A DNA stretch of 34,385 bases from Nitrososphaerales archaeon (GCA_038868975.1 JAWCSA010000007.1:1-34385); one strand, 5' to 3'; numbered from the stretch's first letter, positions 15,377-23,891 are shown. The notes: generated by a model not told the origin, from the letters alone. Numbers and translations are program-made.

Positions 15377-15926
15377 CTTCTTTCCTCCACTTGCTGACTA
15401 CCTCTAATGCCTTTTGCTGCAGCTCCTTTATTGTTCCATCATTAGTTATTATGCTATCAGCATAGGAGATCGCTTCGCCTATACCTACATCAAGCTCCCT
15501 TTTATCCCTGTGCAGGAATTCGTCCTCTGTCTTTGGAGCGTCCTTTCTCTTTCTTCCAGTTAGGAATCTGAAACGTGTTTCTTTAGGCGCATGTATTCCT
15601 AGGATCTTTACGATACCATGCTTCCTCAGAACATCTACCTCATGCACGCTCCTAAGGCCGTCAACCGCAACAAACATGCTAGAATCCTTCATAATCCTTT
15701 GCACAACTAGATATGCAATAGCCCCCGGACCATGTATCTTTCTTAACTTGAGCATAAGTTTTCCCAAGTTAACGTCATCCTGCTCCAGACCCTGTCTTGC
15801 AGCCTCTTCCCTCACAACATCGCCCATGGTAATTACTTTGAAACCGTTTTCCTTTAATGCCTGCGCTACCGTTGTTTTTCCAGCGCCTGGCATACCGGTT
15901 ATACAAACAATTAGTGGTAAGGGCAC
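15348..15926 (-). CDS. UPF0200 family P-loop kinase (dephospho-CoA-kinase-like)
   Basis: From GTG 15926 the protein is 192 residues, beginning PLPLIVCITGMPGAGKTTVA with a Walker A P-loop. It then has VDGLRSVHEVDVLRK and RFRFLTGRKRKDAPKTEDEF (LID-like basic region) and NDGTIKELQQKALEVV, all typical of UPF0200 (COG0237-like nucleotide kinases). A longer frame to 15998 adds 24 residues without conserved content, and GGTTTTATTC upstream of GTG 15926 on the minus strand is a suitable TATA for a leaderless start. Similarity to dephospho-CoA kinase is fold-level; the substrate is not assignable. Confidence 0.82.
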   Translation of the reverse strand: MPLPLIVCITGMPGAGKTTVAQALKENGFKVITMGDVVREEAARQGLEQDDVNLGKLMLKLRKIHGPGAIAYLVVQRIMKDSSMFVAVDGLRSVHEVDVLRKHGIVKILGIHAPKETRFRFLTGRKRKDAPKTEDEFLHRDKRELDVGIGEAISYADSIITNDGTIKELQQKALEVVSKWRKEVEKGSRRFT

Positions 15927-16016
15927 GCAATTGGTGCAAATACGATAGAATAAAACCTTATCCTTGTTATGCAAATAATAGATAGAAATATTTAACATTT
16001 CATTTGCATAGCGATC

Positions 16017-16436
16017 ATGAGATCGTTAACTGAATATCTTACATTCAACACACCGACAAGGAGAGCTTTCATTAACATAACACATAGGGTCGAAGAAATG
16101 GTGAGGAAAAGTGGCATAAAGGAAGGGTTATGCTTGGTAAATGCCATGCATATAACGGCAAGTGTCTTCATCAATGATGATGAAAAGCGATTGCATGAAG
16201 ACTATGATAGATGGTTGGAAGAACTAGCGTCACATGAACCCATTGACCAATATAAACACAATAGAACGGGAGAGGATAATGCTGATGCCCATTTGAAAAG
16301 ACAGGTAATGGGCAGAGAAGTGGTAGTTGCGGTAACAAATGGAAAGCTGGACTTTGGTCCGTGGGAGCAGATCTTCTTTGGCGAATTTGATGGAAGGCGC
16401 AGCAAGAGGGTGCTTGTTAAAGTTATAGGCGAATAA
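16017..16436 (+). CDS. YjbQ family protein (UPF0047)
   Basis: This 139-residue protein carries the YjbQ signature: [36 protein letters not shown] (His in DAHLK) and [19 protein letters not shown]. Some YjbQ proteins have weak thiamine-phosphate synthase activity in vitro, but the in vivo role is unsettled. ATG 16017 follows an AAATATTTAAC box and diverges from the UPF0200 gene, so the two share a short promoter region. Confidence 0.88.
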   Translation: MRSLTEYLTFNTPTRRAFINITHRVEEMVRKSGIKEGLCLVNAMHITASVFINDDEKRLHEDYDRWLEELASHEPIDQYKHNRTGEDNADAHLKRQVMGREVVVAVTNGKLDFGPWEQIFFGEFDGRRSKRVLVKVIGE

Positions 16437-16483
16437 TGAGGTTACCATAAGTAATATAAGCACTTTGAATAAGATTAGTAAAG

Positions 16484-17029
16484 ATGCGCACGTTTGTAGC
16501 AGTAGAAGTTAGTAGCAAGGAAGCCGTGCAGAGTATGCTTGAGTTTCAGAAAACATTGTTACGGACTGGGTTGAAGGCCAAGCCGGTAAATGCAAACCAG
16601 TTGCATTTTACGCTAATGTTTCTTGGCGAAATCAATGAGGCTATGCTACAATCAATAAAAAGCAAATTAGCTGACATGAAATTTGAACCCATAGATGTAT
16701 CATACAGTGGTGTTGGTGTATTCCCTAACAGCAAGTTCGTTCGTGTGATATGGATAGGTGTAGATGACGATTCTGCACCAAAGTTGATAAAGTTGGCAAA
16801 GGAAGTCGAGTCAAGATTGAATGCGTTAGGATTCTATAGCGACAAACCCTTCACGCCGCATGTAACTTTGTTTAGAGTGAATGGAAAGATACGCGATATT
16901 AATTCGATAAGGGTTTTCAAGGACAAGAAATTTGGGACAGATACATTAAAAATAGTAAAGGTGAAGAAGAGCGAACTAACTTCAACTGGACCAATTTACA
17001 GCGACCTGTTCATGGTGGGGAGTACTTGA
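16484..17029 (+). CDS. thpR: RNA 2',3'-cyclic phosphodiesterase / 2'-5' RNA ligase
   Basis: This 181-residue 2H phosphoesterase has both HxTx motifs: HFTLMFLGE (about residue 42) and HVTLFRV (about residue 126). MRTFVAVEVSS is the usual N-terminus. Archaeal members hydrolyse 2',3'-cyclic phosphates and can join tRNA halves through a 2'-5' bond. The stop overlaps the start of the CCA-adding enzyme gene (TGATG), a coupling that keeps two tRNA-end enzymes together. Confidence 0.93.
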   Translation: MRTFVAVEVSSKEAVQSMLEFQKTLLRTGLKAKPVNANQLHFTLMFLGEINEAMLQSIKSKLADMKFEPIDVSYSGVGVFPNSKFVRVIWIGVDDDSAPKLIKLAKEVESRLNALGFYSDKPFTPHVTLFRVNGKIRDINSIRVFKDKKFGTDTLKIVKVKKSELTSTGPIYSDLFMVGST

Positions 17030-18384
17030 TGTATGACGTTTTCCAGCAGGCACACAAGCTGGTGGAACCAACAAAAAATGAGATTGATTTTGTGGATAGA
17101 GTAGCTAGGAAAGCATTTGCGCTTGTGAAGGAACATTCAACAAAGTTCAAGGGGGTGGTTGACGTTCTCTTTGGCGGTTCATATGCAAAAGGTACATGGC
17201 TCAAAGGCGATGTTGATATAGACATTTTCGTTAAGGTGAGTCAAGATCTTAGGGAGCAGGAGTTTGAAAGAATTGGAAAGGATCTGGGAAAGCTTGCACT
17301 TAAGAAGTACAAACCATATTTGCGTTATTCCGAGCACCCATATGTCGAGGCCTTCGTGGATGATATCAGGGTAAACGTGGTTCCGTGCTACGATGTGGAG
17401 AAAGGCAAATGGAAAAGTGCTGCAGACAGATCGCCATACCATACTCAACTGGTGAAGCAATCCTTTGACGATGAGAAGAGGCGTGAAGTACGTCTGCTTA
17501 AGAAGTTCATGAAAACAATGGGAATATACGGTGCTGAAATAGCTACAAATGGTTTTAGTGGTTATGTGTGTGAAGTTTTGATCCTGAAGTATGGAACATG
17601 TATGAAGGTCTTGGAAGCATCTGCAGAATTCAAAGAGAGGCAGGTTATAAGTTTGGAAAGTGTTGAAGATAATATCATCAAGCTCTTTGACAGTTCATTG
17701 ATAATAATCGATCCTGTGGACAGTAGGAGAAATCTTGGCACGGCTATATCTGATGAAAACGTTGGAAAACTAATACTCACATCAAGGAGGTTCATTATGA
17801 AACCGAGTATAAAATTTTTCAGGGGTGTGCCTAGCAGGAAAGAATTAAAGTTTACAGACAACATCATTTTAGTTGAATTCAATTACAAAGATAGAAGTCC
17901 AGACATCATATGGGGGCAGCTGAAGAGTAGTGCAAAAACAGTTGCAAAACAACTGTCAATCAACGGCTTTAATGTGATACGATACGTAACATCTACCAAT
18001 GAGGAAGGTAATGCAGCATTTGCTTTCATGATTGATTCCATGCAATTGCCAGGGAAGATTGTAAGGCAAGGACCTAAAGTTTTCGATAGGAAAGACAGCG
18101 ATAAGTTCATTGCCAAGAATCTTAAGAAGAGTCAGATAATCTGGATCGGGGATGAAGCAAGGATGTACGCATTGCTGGACAACAAATTTACTGATGCAGT
18201 AACATTTCTCAAGTTTCTATTCTCTAAGAATATTAATAGTAGTGGTATTGCTCCTGGCTTGATTGATGATATAAGAAGAGGATACCGAATTTATAGCGGT
18301 AAGAAGGTGAAATGGGTGCGAGAAAACTTTGTGAAGGAGGCAATAGGTGAACTTGTTACGACAGATCAATTTGCGTTCGGTTGA
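17029..18384 (+). CDS. cca: Class I CCA-adding enzyme (tRNA nucleotidyltransferase)
   Basis: About 451 residues from ATG 17029 (an in-frame TTG lies one codon earlier). It adds or repairs the 3' CCA of tRNA using CTP and ATP without a template. The class I signature LFGGSYAKGTWLKGDVDIDI (about residues 47-66) carries the two metal-binding Asp residues. It is followed by VEAFVDDIRVNVVPCYDVEK with the third carboxylate, then the archaeal central and tail domains (GFSGYVCEVLILKYG, DPVDSRRNLGTAIS). Length matches the archaeal enzyme. It sits between thpR and a COG2112 kinase with overlaps on both sides. Confidence 0.95.
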   Translation: MYDVFQQAHKLVEPTKNEIDFVDRVARKAFALVKEHSTKFKGVVDVLFGGSYAKGTWLKGDVDIDIFVKVSQDLREQEFERIGKDLGKLALKKYKPYLRYSEHPYVEAFVDDIRVNVVPCYDVEKGKWKSAADRSPYHTQLVKQSFDDEKRREVRLLKKFMKTMGIYGAEIATNGFSGYVCEVLILKYGTCMKVLEASAEFKERQVISLESVEDNIIKLFDSSLIIIDPVDSRRNLGTAISDENVGKLILTSRRFIMKPSIKFFRGVPSRKELKFTDNIILVEFNYKDRSPDIIWGQLKSSAKTVAKQLSINGFNVIRYVTSTNEEGNAAFAFMIDSMQLPGKIVRQGPKVFDRKDSDKFIAKNLKKSQIIWIGDEARMYALLDNKFTDAVTFLKFLFSKNINSSGIAPGLIDDIRRGYRIYSGKKVKWVRENFVKEAIGELVTTDQFAFG

Positions 18385-19120
18385 GACAGATTCTTTGGTA
18401 GGCGCACCGTTCAGTGCAGTCCTAGGCTATCCTAGATGCTCAATGGATGAATTGACAAGCAGGGTAAATGAATTGAAGGTAAATGGAGTGCATGCCATTA
18501 TTTTTGAAGGTACGAGCATGATAGGAAAATTGAACGTAGTGGGCAAGGGATGTGTAAGTGTTGTTGTAAAAGCAACTACAAATGGCACTGTTATCGCACT
18601 TAAGATAAGGAGAACCGATGCTGGCCGTCAAACTATGGAAAGAGAGGCACGTTTTCTGGAACTTGCCAATAAGGTTGATGTCGGTCCTAAGTTGATCAGG
18701 GGCAGCAAGAACTTTTTGCTGATGGAGTTCATAGATGGTACAAGCCTTTTCAGATATCTGGAAAAGGAAAATGGAATGGATAGTATTCGTAAGGCAGCAT
18801 CAGAAATCTTGGATCAGTGCTACAGGCTTGACGAAATGGGTTTGGATCATGGGGAACTGAGTGATATGAGGGAACATATAATTATAGCAGATAATGGCAA
18901 GATTACAATAATTGATTTTGAAAGTGCTAGCACTAATAGAAGAGTTTCTAACGTTACCGCTTCAACGCAATACCTCTTCATCGGCGGTGCCTTTGCAAAG
19001 AATAACAGGAAATTGCTGAAGATTCGTTCCATTGATCCCATCATAGAATCATTGAGAGAGTATAAGAAAAATGTTAGTAAGGAGAACTTTGAACGCTTGA
19101 AACAAACGCTTAGCCTATGA
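18347..19120 (+). CDS. COG2112-type predicted Ser/Thr protein kinase
   Basis: This 257-residue protein has a reduced kinase fold: ATP-anchoring lysine in VIALKIRR, MEREARFLELANKVDVGPKL with the pairing Glu, LLMEFIDGTSLFRYLE as hinge, catalytic loop LDHGELSDMREHIII and metal-binding IIDFESAS. The catalytic loop has HGEL where RIO or Bud32 kinases have HGDL; archaeal COG2112 proteins often vary here, so activity is uncertain. It overlaps the CCA gene by 38 bases from GTG 18347; a later start cannot be excluded. Linkage to tRNA-end enzymes suggests a role in RNA metabolism, but the target is unknown. Confidence 0.82.
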   Translation: MNLLRQINLRSVETDSLVGAPFSAVLGYPRCSMDELTSRVNELKVNGVHAIIFEGTSMIGKLNVVGKGCVSVVVKATTNGTVIALKIRRTDAGRQTMEREARFLELANKVDVGPKLIRGSKNFLLMEFIDGTSLFRYLEKENGMDSIRKAASEILDQCYRLDEMGLDHGELSDMREHIIIADNGKITIIDFESASTNRRVSNVTASTQYLFIGGAFAKNNRKLLKIRSIDPIIESLREYKKNVSKENFERLKQTLSL

Positions 19121-19157
19121 TCGTACATTTTTATAATATGTAAATGATTAAACTGCC

Positions 19158-19877
19158 GTGCATATTGAGGTTCGTGAATTAAAGACCGTCAGTTTGAGGG
19201 GTGGAACTGTTATAGACGGCTTCCCAACGGTCGGACTTGCTAACGCGATCGCCTGTGAATGCATAATCGAATCCTTGCAGTTAGAACCAGTTGCGATCAT
19301 CGATTCCGACATGTTTCCTTCAATGGCAACCATATACAGATCAAAACCTTACTTTCCTGCTAGGATACACGCGAATGAAGAATTGAATTTAGCTGTCTTC
19401 ATCTCTGAACTAACCTTGAAGGAACCATTGCTTAAAGGTATAGGCAAACTGGTCATTCAGTGGGCTAAAGAGCACGAATGCTCCCTTGTGTTGAGTGTAG
19501 CAGGCATGCCAGTTGATGAAGGTGAACATGTAGATGGCATGGATATACTGGGTGCTGGTAGCAGTGAAAGAGCGCTGCAAAAGATTAGGGAAAAGAAGAT
19601 TGCTATACTGGAACATGGAGCGGTGTCCGGCATACCTGGCATATTGCTTAGCGAAGGAAGGCTTGAAAATATAGACGTGATTGTGTTCTTGATTAAGGTG
19701 CTGAAGGATGTTCCAGATTTTCGGGCTGCAGCCTTGGTATCTCAAATATTGTCAGAGTTTGCACCTTCCTGCAAGTGTGATACTGCCAGTCTTGTACTGG
19801 AGGCTGAAAAGGTGGAGAGGAGGTTAAAGAAGATACAGACTGAAAGCAAATCGTACACAGATATAATGTATGGATAA
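19158..19877 (+). CDS. PAC2-family protein (proteasome assembly chaperone-like)
   Basis: This 239-residue protein shows the PAC2 pattern: VIDGFPTVGLANAIACECII, SDMFPSMATIYRSKPYFPAR, LAVFISELTLKEPLLKGIGK, GAVSGIPGILLSEGR and VLKDVPDFRAAALVSQILS. Archaeal PAC2/PbaA-type proteins relate to proteasome assembly factors, though clients vary. The GTG start at 19158 is preceded by TTTTTATAATATG about 25 bases upstream, a good TATA for a leaderless mRNA, so it starts its own transcription unit after the kinase gene. Confidence 0.87.
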   Translation: MHIEVRELKTVSLRGGTVIDGFPTVGLANAIACECIIESLQLEPVAIIDSDMFPSMATIYRSKPYFPARIHANEELNLAVFISELTLKEPLLKGIGKLVIQWAKEHECSLVLSVAGMPVDEGEHVDGMDILGAGSSERALQKIREKKIAILEHGAVSGIPGILLSEGRLENIDVIVFLIKVLKDVPDFRAAALVSQILSEFAPSCKCDTASLVLEAEKVERRLKKIQTESKSYTDIMYG

Positions 19878-19879
19878 TT

Positions 19880-19990
19880 TCACTTTAGCTTTGGTTTGAG
19901 CCCATGTTTATTCAATTCCTTTGCACACCACCCCCGCCGGCAGAATCCAATACCATCGCAATCACATGCCTTGTGCCTGCACCATAACAT
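19880..19990 (-). CDS. Cys-rich small protein, probably interrupted by the IS
   Basis: A minus-strand frame of 36 codons from ATG 19990 encodes five cysteines within 19 residues (MLWCRHKACDCD then GIGFCRRGWC) and a basic tail, like a small zinc- or metal-binding protein. The open frame continues upstream (KIHEEQR before the Met) to the IS end at 20013. If everything from 20014 to 25479 plus one 4-base target copy is removed, the frame joins in phase to codons beyond 25480 (NKTTVEV before KIHEEQ). It then reaches a TAG near 25534 with no normal start, so the native start is unclear. Likely a small gene or its 5' region disrupted by insertion. Confidence 0.45.
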   Translation of the reverse strand: MLWCRHKACDCDGIGFCRRGWCAKELNKHGLKPKLK

Positions 19991-20013
19991 CCGCTGTTCT
20001 TCGTGTATCTTAA

Positions 20014-21402
20014 CTGGTTATTTGCAGATTTGTGCGTAAGGTCTAGATCTCTTATCATTCTGATCTATTTCTTGCAGTTGTGGTTGTATTCTCATGCTTG
20101 CAGCTGAAGTCCCTTCCCCGTTCAAGGGTCTCTTGAAGAGCTTTAACGGTATTCTTAGCAAGCCCCAGCAGAGGAACCTTGCCAGCCTTGTTCTAGGATT
20201 CATTGCAGCGGAGGGAGAGAAGAATGTGAAGGGAATGGCTAACTCACTGGTACCATACAGGAATCAGAGCAGCCTTAACAGATTCATAACAGATGCAAAA
20301 TGGGACTATCGTGCCCTTAACTACAGAAGGCTAAGACTTGTGGAGAAGGAGCTGGGATTGTCAGATAACTCCAATAGCAGCGATAAGCAGTGTTACTTCA
20401 TAGTTGATGATACAACAGTTGAAAAGTACGGTGGTGAAGTGGTTGGATACCATCATGACTCGAAGCATGGATTAATCAGGGGGCACTGCTACGTAACTGG
20501 GCTTTGCGTATGCAGTAGCAACAGCAAAAGCAACAGCAACGGCAGATACGACGATGATGCATGGTACCCAACAGACCTGAAGCTCTACATGCCAGCAGGT
20601 TCCTCTCCCTTTTCAAAGGAGAGACTGTTCAGGAGCAAGATAGATCTTGCATGTGAGCTGATAGACGAATTCAGTCCTCCAGGTGCAGGGAAGGAGGATG
20701 AAGAAGGTGTGATGGTCTCCTTCGATGAATGGTACTTCTGCAGCGAGGTCGTGAAACATGCAGAAGGCAGAGGCTTCCAATGGACAAGTGAAGCAAAGAG
20801 CAACCGCATCATCTTATATCAGGATGAAAGGCTCCATGTGGGCGAGCTTGCAGACATAATGAAACCATTCTTCAGGGATGTTGAAGTTGATGGGGAGCTA
20901 TACCAGTGCTGCGATCTGCAGGTATACATGCCAAGGATAGGCAAGGTCAGGCTGGTCTTCAACTGCAAGGCAGACACAAAGGACATGCACAATATGTGTA
21001 CGAGTATAACAAATGAAAGTGAGCCATTCACAGCAAATATTGTGAAGAGGAGCTTGAAGAGGTCAGAGATCGAATCGTTCTACTGGGATGTGAAGAACGT
21101 GATTGGATTTGGAGAGTATAGATTCAGGGAGAGCGAAGCGGCGATAGTACACTCGCACCTAGTCTTCCTTGTCTATACACTGCTCCAGATCCTGAAGAAG
21201 AGAATGGAGAGCAGAGATGAAGAAAGGAGGGAAGTTATGATGAAAGGTAAGGGAAAGAGATGCAGCATAGGAGAAGCATGCGCATGGCTCAGGGACAGAT
21301 GCCTCCTATCATTCTGCATCTGGATCAAAGATAAGCTCGCAGCAGGACTTGATATCACAAAGATAGCAGGGATGATACGACCACAAATCTGCAAATAACC
21401 AG
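20014..21402 (+). mobile_element. Insertion sequence, copy 1 (IS701/IS4-superfamily-like, 1389 bp)
   Basis: Perfect 21-bp terminal inverted repeats begin CTGGTTATTTGCAGATTTGT at 20014 and mirror at 21382-21402. One transposase gene fills the element. Flanks are TTAA on the left (20010-20013) and CTAA on the right (21403-21406), both of the form NTAA, matching the YTAR-type 4-bp target of IS701-like elements. The flanks are not identical, so this copy no longer has a clean duplication. It appears identical to copy 2 at 24091 over the full length, with a constant offset of 4077. Confidence 0.92.
20094..21398 (+). CDS. DDE transposase of IS copy 1
   Basis: This 434-residue transposase is intact. 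The catalytic triad is readable: FIVDDTTVEKYG (Asp105/106), MVSFDEWYF (Asp211) and RSEIESFYWDVK (Arg323, Glu327, Lys334), the R-x3-E-x6-K signature of the IS4/IS701 superfamily. The N-terminal 90 residues carry the conserved KPQQRNLASLVLGFIAAEGE and YRNQSSLNRFITDAKWD segments of the DNA-binding part. The stop lies 4 bases inside the right end. An intact gene and two seemingly identical copies imply recent activity. Antisense open frames in it are shadows. Confidence 0.93.
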   Translation: MLAAEVPSPFKGLLKSFNGILSKPQQRNLASLVLGFIAAEGEKNVKGMANSLVPYRNQSSLNRFITDAKWDYRALNYRRLRLVEKELGLSDNSNSSDKQCYFIVDDTTVEKYGGEVVGYHHDSKHGLIRGHCYVTGLCVCSSNSKSNSNGRYDDDAWYPTDLKLYMPAGSSPFSKERLFRSKIDLACELIDEFSPPGAGKEDEEGVMVSFDEWYFCSEVVKHAEGRGFQWTSEAKSNRIILYQDERLHVGELADIMKPFFRDVEVDGELYQCCDLQVYMPRIGKVRLVFNCKADTKDMHNMCTSITNESEPFTANIVKRSLKRSEIESFYWDVKNVIGFGEYRFRESEAAIVHSHLVFLVYTLLQILKKRMESRDEERREVMMKGKGKRCSIGEACAWLRDRCLLSFCIWIKDKLAAGLDITKIAGMIRPQICK

Positions 21403-21502
21403 CTAATTTTCGCATAAGAAATTTTGTATTAAAGCATTCATTTCTAATTTGTGTAATAACAAGCTCTAAAGAATGAATGAATTTTAAGAATGCGAATTTC
21501 GT
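21403..21502. repeat. 100-bp repeat, copy A (imperfect inverted symmetry)
   Basis: Matches 23946-24045 at 98 of 100 positions in the same orientation. Near each end it has TTCGCAT in opposite orientation, and inside are CATTCATT and AATGAATG arms, so the unit is itself an imperfect palindrome. Copy A starts at the first base after IS copy 1 (its CTAA is the IS flank) and lies about 140 bases upstream of the membrane-bound regulator. It could be a MITE relative or an operator shared by the two divergent units of the cargo. Confidence 0.8.
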
Positions 21503-21641
21503 TAACTTTCACAATTGCATTTGTTAACGAAGTTCTACATGACATTGCGGGACTAGTGCTCAAATAAGATAGACAACAATTAATGAAAATCTTATTTGGG
21601 AACCTTTTTATGGACAGTTATATTCATGAAAGTGCAGAAAG

Positions 21642-22280
21642 ATGGATTCACTGAAAGAAGATGATTCTGCTGTCAGTCCAGATAACGCAGTAATACTAGA
21701 AGAATCGATTGAAATTCTTAGTACCGATGATCAGCGTTTAAAGATAATAGGCGAAGAGCTGTCAAATGATATAGGAAGGGCTGTATTAACCAAGTTATTT
21801 GAAAGGGTTACCAGTATATCTGAAATAGCTCGTTCTCTAAATGTTTCTGTTCCACTGGTTAGTTGGCATATTCAAAGACTTTCTAAAGCTGGATTAATTG
21901 ACATACAACACATAAAATTAAGCAGTAAGAATAAGGAGGTTCGACACTACATGCCCGTAAAGTTCGCATTAATAATCATACCTTTTACGGTTACAAGAGC
22001 AACCTATTATTCAAACATTCTTAAGAGCGCCATTATGAAAATTTACCGCAATCTTCCTGTAGTAGCTACATTCATTGGAAGTGCTATTGGCATATACATG
22101 ATACAGAGAACTATCACAACAGATAGACCCGTCTTTACTATAGAAAATCCTGACCGAACCCCTGCAATTTTCATAAGCTCTGACCTGGTAATCTCTTTAG
22201 CTATTGGTGCATCTATTTCCACTGGCATATGGTGGCTTATCAAATTCTTAAGAAAGCGTGCTAAAGCCAGAATATTTTGA
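21642..22280 (+). CDS. Membrane-bound winged-helix transcription regulator
   Basis: This 212-residue protein has an N-terminal ArsR-like winged helix-turn-helix (about residues 30-105: RAVLTKLFERVTSISEIARS, LNVSVPLVSWHIQRLSKAGL and the wing KNKEVRHYMPVKFAL). Two hydrophobic helices follow (about residues 138-155 and 180-201) and a basic cytoplasmic end. A one-component regulator tethered to the membrane could sense the cell surface and act directly on DNA. It converges with the secreted-protein genes of the same block, and a near-identical 100-bp repeat lies upstream of both transcription units. Regulation of those genes is inferred from this arrangement. Confidence 0.75.
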   Translation: MDSLKEDDSAVSPDNAVILEESIEILSTDDQRLKIIGEELSNDIGRAVLTKLFERVTSISEIARSLNVSVPLVSWHIQRLSKAGLIDIQHIKLSSKNKEVRHYMPVKFALIIIPFTVTRATYYSNILKSAIMKIYRNLPVVATFIGSAIGIYMIQRTITTDRPVFTIENPDRTPAIFISSDLVISLAIGASISTGIWWLIKFLRKRAKARIF

Positions 22281-22331
22281 TTTATCTGTTAACTAATTTT
22301 CAGATAAAAAAGTTCGGAGTGTGGAAGATTT

Positions 22332-23247
22332 TTACCACAGCTGTGTTCCGGGTGTGATCTTAGTTGTCGAGTAATACCATTGGACGGTTCCGGCAGGAAG
22401 TGTTGAGCCACTTTTAAGCTTGTAGTCAGCATTAGCATCTGCCTGGCTCGAACCTATGGTTGGGGTATCAGTCTAGGTGGAACCCTGTGGCTTGTAGGTT
22501 ATGTACGAATTGTTTGTTTTGTCAGTGTCTATCCTAGTTGTTGAATAAGCTGATAGGTTCTTAAGATATGTAACGCCTCCAGATAGTGCCACATATCCCA
22601 TGTCGTACTGTTTCACCTTCCATCCAGATGTGTTCACTCCAGTTTCTGCTCCAAATTGTAAGAACTTTATCTTTCTATTGGAATTATCCTGCGGTGCTGT
22701 TATGATCTTTATGCCAGCTGAGAAGTACTTTGTTGGATCTGTACTCAGTTTTGTATAGGTTGACGTGAAGCTTTGAGAACTTCCATCTGTGTAGTGTGGT
22801 TCATAGTACCACTTAACCTTTGTGCTACCTCCTGAAACGTTCCACCAGAATGTTTGATACACATAGGCTATGTTGCTGAACGTTCCTAGCTGTTGACATT
22901 GACCTGTAGATGCACAATCCTCTCTCAATGTAAATAGTTCCCAGACATTATAGGCTCCCTTGATGTTGTATGGTGAACTACTGAGCAGTTGTATACCACT
23001 TTGGTAGCTCCATCCTGTTGGCTCTGCATTATCATTCCATCCTCCAGTTGATAGTACACTAGCTACCCAACTAGTAAGACTGGACGTTGATGTTCCTGCA
23101 AAGTTGTTGTAGCCGAAGATTTGGGTGGCCTTTACTACTGTTTGGCTTGTATATCCGCCAACATATGGTTCTGCAAATGCCTGTGTAGGAAGCATCAGTA
23201 GTGGAAGAAGGGATACAAGAACAATGTATTTTTGTTTGCATGTTCAT
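22332..23247 (-). pseudogene. Secreted protein gene with signal-peptide frameshift and internal TAG
   Basis: The continuous frame (stop at 22473, first Met 23195) covers 240 residues of an exported Ser/Thr/Tyr-rich beta-type protein. Two lesions are visible. First, the frame just upstream encodes an obvious signal peptide (YIVLVSLLPLLMLPTQAFAE) that joins the ATG at 23247 only if an A5 run (plus-strand T5, 23229-23233) is read as A4. Second, after the TAG the same frame continues 46 codons with sensible composition (GSSQADANADYKLKSGS, GTVQWYYSTTKITPG) to TAA at 22332. It lies 2 bases after the 213-aa secreted-protein gene, so it was second in that operon. No family recognised. Expression by slippage or readthrough is conceivable but unlikely. 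Confidence 0.65.
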
Positions 23248-23249
23248 TC

Positions 23250-23891
23250 TTATCCCACCACTTTTACTCGAACCGAATCTCCAAAGATTCCAACATCGTA
23301 TGGGCTTCCTCGTTCTGGCGATGTGAATGAGGGCGAGAAGTTCGCTGCTTTGTTTACCATTTCATCAGACCAGTTTTGAGGTATGGTTATGTACATGTCT
23401 ATCGACTTTGTTTCTCTTGGTGCCAAGGTAACTGCGTTTGGAACAAACCGAACTAGTGGGCTCAGATCTATTGCTCCGGGTATATCTATACCTTCTTTTA
23501 TTGCGTTGGTCCTTTCTTCTACTGTTGTAGTTGCAAGTACAGATGGTGGTAGTAGTTTACCCTGTATTCCATTGGCAATAACAGTTACAGAAGTGAATGG
23601 ATTTGTGCCTGCTATATGAGTTATCTGGAAAGTTACCTTTATTGTACTTCCTCTGCTTACTTCAATTTCGTTTCGATCTGCTTTGATGATAATGGCTGAT
23701 CTCCCACCGCTATTCACGAAATCATCTGGAGTAGCACGGAAGGTAAGCGGCTTATCATCTGTTGGTGAAGTAGCTGTGGCAGTTCTTAAATCTACATTAG
23801 GTGATAGTGACTGCGCTTGAACAATACCAACTGTCAATGCTAAAGCTGCTGCAGCTATTCCTGCTAGATACCATTGTTTTTTGATAGTCAT
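23250..23891 (-). CDS. Secreted protein, unknown function
   Basis: This 213-residue protein has a clear signal peptide (YLAGIAAAALALTVGIVQAQ, cut expected after about residue 26). It is followed by a Thr/Ser-rich linker and a beta-sandwich-like domain (IIIKADRNEIEVSRGSTIKV, FTSVTVIANGIQG, VTLAPRETKSIDMYITIPQN) like those of archaeal surface or accessory proteins with Ig-type folds. No catalytic residues or Cys are evident. It leads the minus-strand operon that includes the damaged secreted-protein gene. The 100-bp repeat B lies 54 bases upstream of its ATG, a promoter-proximal position. Confidence 0.7.
   Translation of the reverse strand: MTIKKQWYLAGIAAAALALTVGIVQAQSLSPNVDLRTATATSPTDDKPLTFRATPDDFVNSGGRSAIIIKADRNEIEVSRGSTIKVTFQITHIAGTNPFTSVTVIANGIQGKLLPPSVLATTTVEERTNAIKEGIDIPGAIDLSPLVRFVPNAVTLAPRETKSIDMYITIPQNWSDEMVNKAANFSPSFTSPERGSPYDVGIFGDSVRVKVVG

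Noticed and set aside
20018-21415. Minus-strand open frames inside the IS (and their twins in copy 2)
   Set aside because: They are antisense shadows of the transposase, duplicated only because the IS is duplicated.
22332-22475. TAG decoded as pyrrolysine in the secreted-protein gene
   Set aside because: No pylTSBCD-like gene is seen, Pyl is not expected in this lineage, and the same gene also carries a start-side frameshift, so decay is simpler.
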